From: Nanobdellota archaeon
GTDB lineage: Archaea; Nanobdellota; Nanobdellia; Pacearchaeales; UBA12030
Assembly: GCA_018829485.1 (NCBI GenBank)
Contig: JAHJTU010000016.1
Coordinates: 1-10,315 of the forward strand
Direction of reading: 5' to 3'
Length of the DNA: 10,315 nt
Under the pieces are notes generated by a model. That model was given only the letters and a program-made list of their open reading frames with translations, searched no databases and was not told the origin of the DNA. Within the stretch, counting starts at the first letter, position 1; the number at the start of each line of letters is the position of its first letter. Below, in pieces: positions 6,840 to 10,315 of this stretch. Position numbers and translations under genes: made by a program.

Positions 6840-6849
6840 GTTAAAAACT
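6840..6849 (-). promoter_or_regulatory. TATA-type promoter of the Trm5-like gene
   Basis: On the minus strand AGTTTTTAAC lies 21-30 bases before the ATG at 6819, implying an RNA start at or next to the start codon. Further upstream, 6862-6886 is T-rich on the same strand and may end the transcript of the preceding gene. Confidence 0.45.
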
Positions 6850-6891
6850 TATTGTTTATCAGATTAGAAAATTAGAAAATCAAAAGATTAA

Positions 6892-7392
6892 TTAGTATAA
6901 AGCAGATTTTTTTGGCCATGAAACATTAAAGTCTCTTTTGTATTGCTTTCCTAGCTTCTTTTTAACATCTTCCAACAACACCATAAAGTCACTTGTGCTT
7001 GCCCTTGAGAATCTTCCTAATTTCTCTATTTTTTCTTGGCTTATTGACATCTCATAAACTGATTCTGGAAGAAGCTTTTTTATTGAGTAAACATAATCAT
7101 CCATTACATTAAAAATATTATTCCAATAAGCACTGAACCCAGGCTCACTTTTTCTTAATTTACTTATTACTGTTTTAAAACTCTCAAAATCCTTTTCTAT
7201 CTCACTTACATGACTTGGTTTAGCAGAAGCTGCATGCTCTATTTTAGAAAGATGCCTGGCAATCCTATGGAAATGGTCAACTAAGAGCTGTAAATCTTCC
7301 TCAGTAATGCCCTTTCTCTCATCTACTGATAAATCTAAGGATCTTACCTCTCTTGGTTCTTCTCTCTTTTTTCCAAATATCCAGAATGGCAT
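6892..7392 (-). CDS. Hypothetical helical protein, 166 aa (start corrected)
   Basis: I do not recognise the family. The frame can be extended to a TTG at 7446 (184 aa), but the ATG at 7392 is much more likely: TAAAAGGA directly precedes it, a TATA element (7412-7421) lies 20-29 bases upstream inside the longer version, and the product begins MPFWIFGKKREEP, an opening style common in archaeal proteins. After this hydrophobic-then-basic start comes a charged linker (about 8-28). Most of the rest looks alpha-helical: ITEEDLQLLVDHFHRIARHLSKIEHAA, then SEIEKDFESFKTVISKLRKSE, then YWNNIFNVMDDYVYSIKKLLPESVYE, and a C-terminal helix around DFMVLLEDVKKKLGKQYK. No cysteine and no catalytic motif is visible, so a scaffold or coiled-coil role is only a guess. 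It lies 72 bases upstream of the Trm5-like gene on the same strand, with its own promoter. Confidence 0.75.
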   Translation of the reverse strand: MPFWIFGKKREEPREVRSLDLSVDERKGITEEDLQLLVDHFHRIARHLSKIEHAASAKPSHVSEIEKDFESFKTVISKLRKSEPGFSAYWNNIFNVMDDYVYSIKKLLPESVYEMSISQEKIEKLGRFSRASTSDFMVLLEDVKKKLGKQYKRDFNVSWPKKSALY

Positions 7393-7411
7393 TCCTTTTA
7401 AAACACGCAAG

Positions 7412-7421
7412 AATATAAAAA
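7412..7421 (-). promoter_or_regulatory. TATA-type promoter deciding the 7392 start
   Basis: TTTTTATATT on the minus strand sits 20-29 bases before the ATG at 7392. It would be coding sequence if the TTG at 7446 were used, so it argues for the shorter protein. Confidence 0.45.
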
Positions 7422-7450
7422 TCTTTTCTTTTTTTGCCCCCCACAAAAGT

Positions 7451-7458
7451 TTTATATA
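7451..7458 (+). promoter_or_regulatory. TATA-type promoter of the tandem paralog operon
   Basis: TTTATATA lies 38-45 bases before the ATG at 7496, predicting a short leader that holds AGAGG (7491-7495). A second, weaker AT-rich candidate, TATTTTAAAAT, is at 7472-7482. Confidence 0.45.
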
Positions 7459-7495
7459 GTTTTTTTACTCTTATTTTAAAATAAAAAGAAAGAGG

Positions 7496-7837
7496 ATGAA
7501 AATGGAAAGAAAAGCAAAAAATTTTGAATCAGTGGCTTCTGTTGTTATTAGAAATATTCAAGATGTTTTTAGTAATTTTAAATGGAAAGCAAGTGTTACA
7601 AATAAAGTAGCATTTGCACAAACAAGTTTCTTGAAAGGAAGAATACTAAATATTAGATTAGACCCCTTTCAAGATAGAGAATTAGTATACGCACATGCAT
7701 CTATTGGAATAAATAATAGGGTATTTGCTAATCATAATTTTGGATTAGAAGTAAAAAACCAGAATGATATAAGAACTTCAGCAAATATAATATCTAATTG
7801 GATTAGAAAGAAGCTAGTTGAAAAGCAAATTATCTAA
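7496..7837 (+). CDS. Small hypothetical protein, tandem paralog A (113 aa)
   Basis: Unrecognised family. The apparent layout is an N-terminal amphipathic helix (FESVASVVIRNIQDVFSNF), several beta strands (KWKASVTNKVAFAQTS, RILNIRLDP, LVYAHASIGI) and a C-terminal helix (DIRTSANIISNWIRKKLVEK), so an alpha-beta-alpha fold without signal peptide or membrane segment, probably cytosolic. Shared with the next gene are NIQ followed by an aromatic-rich segment and W-x-x-SV, then FGLEVK and I-x-x-WI(R/K)K at the end. Two in-frame ATGs compete: 7496 touches AGAGG directly, while 7502 stands six bases after it, which is the better ribosome spacing, so the true protein may be 111 residues. It is first in a two-gene unit, with six bases to the next start. 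Confidence 0.72.
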   Translation: MKMERKAKNFESVASVVIRNIQDVFSNFKWKASVTNKVAFAQTSFLKGRILNIRLDPFQDRELVYAHASIGINNRVFANHNFGLEVKNQNDIRTSANIISNWIRKKLVEKQII

Positions 7838-7843
7838 AAAAGA

Positions 7844-8197
7844 ATGAAGTCTATTGTTAAAGGAGTAGTAAGTCCTGAAGATTTTAAGGAAATTACTAAG
7901 ATTGTTGCAGCAAATATACAAGCAGCATACAAAAAATACAATTGGACTATTTCTGTTTCTGGACTTTCTGCCATTATAAAAGCAAATACAGATATTGGGA
8001 TTATTGAAATAGAAATGTGGATGCAAAAAGGATTTTCATTAATGTATGTTAAATTAAAAGCAGGAAAAAAGGTTTTATCAGGAGCACCTATGGCTTTTTC
8101 TTTAGATGTAAAATTCACAACACAAAGAATAGCGTCAGATATAAGAGCATGGATAAAGAAACAAATAAATCAAGAATTAAGGAATTTGCAAGAATGA
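7844..8197 (+). CDS. Small hypothetical protein, tandem paralog B (117 aa)
   Basis: Clearly a diverged paralog of the preceding gene. FKEITKIVAANIQAAYKKYNW aligns with FESVASVVIRNIQDVFSNFKW, then SVSG with SVTN, FSLDVK with FGLEVK, and IASDIRAWIKKQ with TSANIISNWIRKK. The predicted order is helix, strands, helix, with a more hydrophobic middle (GIIEIEMWMQKGFSLMYVKL). No catalytic residue set is evident; pairs like this often form heterodimers, but that is inference. The start ATG follows the upstream stop by six bases, suggesting coupled translation. The 47-base gap after it carries the promoter of the next gene. Confidence 0.75.
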   Translation: MKSIVKGVVSPEDFKEITKIVAANIQAAYKKYNWTISVSGLSAIIKANTDIGIIEIEMWMQKGFSLMYVKLKAGKKVLSGAPMAFSLDVKFTTQRIASDIRAWIKKQINQELRNLQE

Positions 8198-8213
8198 CTC
8201 CCACTTATCAAAA

Positions 8214-8225
8214 GCTTTAAAAGTT
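8214..8225 (+). promoter_or_regulatory. TATA-type promoter of the large membrane protein gene
   Basis: GCTTTAAAAGTT, of the same TTTAAAA type as at 3285-3295, lies 20-31 bases before the ATG at 8245. No Shine-Dalgarno is visible, so a leaderless message is likely. Confidence 0.5.
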
Positions 8226-8244
8226 TGTACTTCTTGAATGCACT

Positions 8245-10176
8245 ATGAAAAGAAGAGGTATTTTGACGAGCATAATAGCTATTTTCTCTTTCATAATCTT
8301 CTTAATTTCTCTAATTCCAAATGTTTCAGCACAAGATTGGCTTATTCCATTTAGAAGTGCAATAGATGCAGCTGTTAATTCAGGATTTTTTATGTTCTTA
8401 ATTTTATTAGGAATTTTTTCAGTTGCATTTGTTTCATCATTAATGAAAATATTCCCTCCGCCATATGCAAAACTTATAGGTGTTCTTGGTGGTTTATTTT
8501 TAACAACAGCCATGTTCTATACTGGTGTTGTTGATACAGGAATAAATATTGCAGGCCATGCAGGATTATGGGCTCTTGCATTACTAGCATTAGTCATAAT
8601 CTTATCCTTAACATCATTCATGTCAAAAGGAAAAGGAAGCAATGGCTCTTTAATTATAATATTAATAGTTGCAGTCATCCTTTATCTTTTATTTTCAGGT
8701 ACAATTTCAGCTAGTAATATGTTATGGGATTATCTTTTCTTCTTAATGCTTATACTTGGCTTACTTGCTTTATTATGGTTCCTTGCATCAGGCGCAACTG
8801 GTGTTGGCGGTGGAGGTGGTGGAATGCCAAGAGGATGGTGGCCTCATTGGCTTAGTCCTTGGAAATGGAATTGGCCATGGAGAAAACCAAGAGAACCTAG
8901 AGAAAGAAGACCAGGGGGAGAACCAGAATTACCAGAGCATGTTGCAGTAACAATTGAATCACCAAGAGCAGGAGCAGTATTTGGAAGAAAAGATGTTATT
9001 GAAGTTTCAGCCGATATAACTGGTGGTTATGATTCATACAATTCAATTATAAGAGTAGGCAGATATAAGAAAAGAGTTTCAAGTGGAGAAAAACTTTATT
9101 TTAGAATTGGAACACCAGATGAAATAAAATTAAAAGAAGGAAATTATTATCTTTCAGTTAATTCTGTAGATAAAAGAAATACATACTTAAGAGCATTATC
9201 AAGAATTCCAATTAAGATTATTGAAAAACCAACAGGTCCAGGAGGAGAACCAGAAGGATACAAGGAAGTTACAGAAGGACCTTTACAAGTTAAAATAATT
9301 AATCCAAAAAATAATGCTGTTTTAATAACTGATTCAGAATTTGATGTTGATGTTTTAGTAACAGGAGGACAACCATATCATACTTTAGGAATTGGAATTT
9401 CTGGAATGAAATGGGGAAAGTATATACATTCTCCAGAACATGTTGGAGCAGGAAGAAGTACAAGAAAAGTTACAATTAAAGAATCAGATTTAGATAAGAG
9501 CAATACTTATTCTCTTATTGCAGCTGTCAAAGATAGAGATGGAAAAGAAGAAACCAATTCAATAGCCATAACAGTAATTCCAAGAAAAGAAGAAAAAGAG
9601 AAAGAAAAGAAGGAAGGGGAAAAGCAGAAGGAAGAAGAGAAAAAAGAAGAAATAAAACGTGAAGAAAAGAAAAGAGAAATAAGGGGAGTTTTACCTGCTT
9701 ATTCTCAATCTACTATAAATGATGTTACAAGATTAAAAAATGAATTAGATGATGATAGAACTGCCTTAGCTAATTCATCTATTAATTTAGCAAGAGGATT
9801 ATTAACAATTAATAAATTCATAAGTAGAAGACCAGATAAGTATCCAAGAGCATATACAGTAAGAATAAGAAGATATGCTATTGCACTTAATGAAGCAGGA
9901 ACTGCATTAAGAAACAGAAATCTTGGACCATATGTTTTCTGTGATAAGATTTCCAGGATTATTAAAGAAATTAGAGCTGATTCAAGAAAAATAGGATTAG
10001 GGACACTTCCAACAACTAAAATAAATTTACATGGATTAATGGATAATGTTGATTTAATTGTAGCAAGAATGTTTGAGAAATTAGTTAAAACCTCTCATTT
10101 AACAAGAACAAACATCCAAAATATTTCTGTAACTGAATTAGATAAATGGTTGAGAAACCAAGCAAGACAAACATAA
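8245..10176 (+). CDS. Polytopic membrane protein with two Ig-like domains and a helical C-terminus
   Basis: 643 residues, family not recognised. Hydrophobic segments are at about 7-27 (signal-like, possible cleavage after VSA at 27-29), 47-66, 75-95, 106-125, 135-152 and 161-181. A flexible hinge with GGGGGG (188-193) leads into a remarkable W/P/R-rich stretch (197-223, six W between 198 and 212, then RKPREPRERR). Next come two beta-rich Ig-like domains (about 232-326 and 346-446: VTIESPRAGAVF... and VKIINPKNNAVL...) joined by a PTGPGGEPEG linker, a K/E-rich probable coiled coil (447-480), and a helical domain rich in K and R (485-643). Positive charges (MKRR, MKIF...AK, SKGKG, RKPRE) put N-terminus, loops 2-3 and 4-5, and the whole C-terminal part on the cytoplasmic side. 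Only two sequons occur in that part, unlike the surface protein at 1653-3263. Possible roles, all inference: a membrane platform for a cytoplasmic or DNA-associated machine, or an envelope organiser. Confidence 0.8.
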   Translation: MKRRGILTSIIAIFSFIIFLISLIPNVSAQDWLIPFRSAIDAAVNSGFFMFLILLGIFSVAFVSSLMKIFPPPYAKLIGVLGGLFLTTAMFYTGVVDTGINIAGHAGLWALALLALVIILSLTSFMSKGKGSNGSLIIILIVAVILYLLFSGTISASNMLWDYLFFLMLILGLLALLWFLASGATGVGGGGGGMPRGWWPHWLSPWKWNWPWRKPREPRERRPGGEPELPEHVAVTIESPRAGAVFGRKDVIEVSADITGGYDSYNSIIRVGRYKKRVSSGEKLYFRIGTPDEIKLKEGNYYLSVNSVDKRNTYLRALSRIPIKIIEKPTGPGGEPEGYKEVTEGPLQVKIINPKNNAVLITDSEFDVDVLVTGGQPYHTLGIGISGMKWGKYIHSPEHVGAGRSTRKVTIKESDLDKSNTYSLIAAVKDRDGKEETNSIAITVIPRKEEKEKEKKEGEKQKEEEKKEEIKREEKKREIRGVLPAYSQSTINDVTRLKNELDDDRTALANSSINLARGLLTINKFISRRPDKYPRAYTVRIRRYAIALNEAGTALRNRNLGPYVFCDKISRIIKEIRADSRKIGLGTLPTTKINLHGLMDNVDLIVARMFEKLVKTSHLTRTNIQNISVTELDKWLRNQARQT

Positions 10177-10213
10177 TCAAAAATCTTATTAACACTCTTT
10201 CTCTTGATATTAT

Positions 10214-10315
10214 ATGGGTTTGCAAATAGGTGAATTAGTTCCAAAAAAGGAAATAAGATTTGATTCTCTTAAAGGAAAGGTTGTTGCAGTAGATGCATAC
10301 AATATTCTTTACCAA
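10214..10315 (+). CDS. fen: Flap endonuclease 1 (FEN-1), N-terminal fragment cut by the window edge
   Basis: The first 34 codons read MGLQIGELVPKKEI...GKVVAVDAYNILYQ, the N-terminus of archaeal FEN-1. G2 is present (its backbone amine packs in the active site), and D27 of AVDAYN is the first metal-binding aspartate. The enzyme removes 5' flaps during Okazaki fragment maturation and repair. The ATG is the canonical start. An AT-rich element, CTTATTAA, lies 22-29 bases upstream and could be a TATA box for a leaderless message, but the gap to the previous stop is only 37 bases, so co-transcription is also possible. The rest of the gene lies outside the window. Confidence 0.93.
   Translation, partial: MGLQIGELVPKKEIRFDSLKGKVVAVDAYNILYQ

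Noticed and set aside
7814..8118. Two minus-strand ORFs (7814-8026 and 7834-8118) over the second paralog
   Set aside because: The plus frame aligns with its upstream paralog, proving which strand codes; the antisense frames have no support.
8756..8950. 64-codon plus-strand ORF inside the large membrane protein gene
   Set aside because: It is a frame shadow of the glycine- and arginine-rich region with no promoter or ribosome site of its own, while the main frame encodes a coherent domain series.

Overview
The window looks like chromosomal DNA of an AT-rich archaeon, most likely a DPANN lineage of the Woesearchaeota/Pacearchaeota kind. Reasons: an archaeal single-OB-fold SSB, an archaeal FEN-1 nuclease, a HerA-like ATPase and a Trm5-type methyltransferase; archaeal TATA elements (TTTAAAA or TTTATATA type) lying 20-35 bases before most starts, so that many messages would be leaderless or nearly so; a sequon-rich surface protein with a WxCxxWSxC module of the type common in DPANN genomes; and, against the usual archaeal rule, a bacterial-type S-adenosylmethionine synthetase. 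The phylum is an inference from protein style; no rRNA or tRNA gene is present.

Layout. 1-435 (+): 3' part of an SSB gene whose acidic tail contains a 21-nt tandem duplication. 453-1607 (-): metK, convergent with SSB. 1653-3263 (-): a membrane-anchored, heavily glycosylatable surface protein. A compact divergent promoter (3264-3325) separates it from 3326-5743 (+), a HerA-like ATPase split inside its Walker A loop by a 371-residue intein that carries a two-motif LAGLIDADG endonuclease. 5744-5991 is mostly non-coding but holds a promoter, a hairpin, a ribosome binding site and an 18-codon ORF for a very basic peptide, followed by a long T-rich tract. 5992-6819 (-) is a short Trm5-like tRNA methyltransferase and 6892-7392 (-) an unknown helical protein. 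A second divergent promoter region leads to two tandem paralogous small genes (7496-7837 and 7844-8197, +) of a family I do not recognise, then to a 643-residue polytopic membrane protein with two Ig-like domains predicted on the cytoplasmic side (8245-10176, +). The first 34 codons of FEN-1 close the window (10214 to the edge).

Functionally this is a housekeeping neighbourhood (ssDNA binding, flap cleavage, DNA-pumping ATPase, SAM production and SAM-dependent tRNA modification) mixed with cell-surface or membrane proteins of unknown role. MetK makes the SAM that the Trm5-like enzyme would use, but the two lie in separate transcription units. I see no defence island, CRISPR array, transposase or prophage. 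The most notable items are the P-loop intein, the 18-residue peptide gene, the unknown tandem paralog pair and the membrane protein with inward-facing Ig-like domains.
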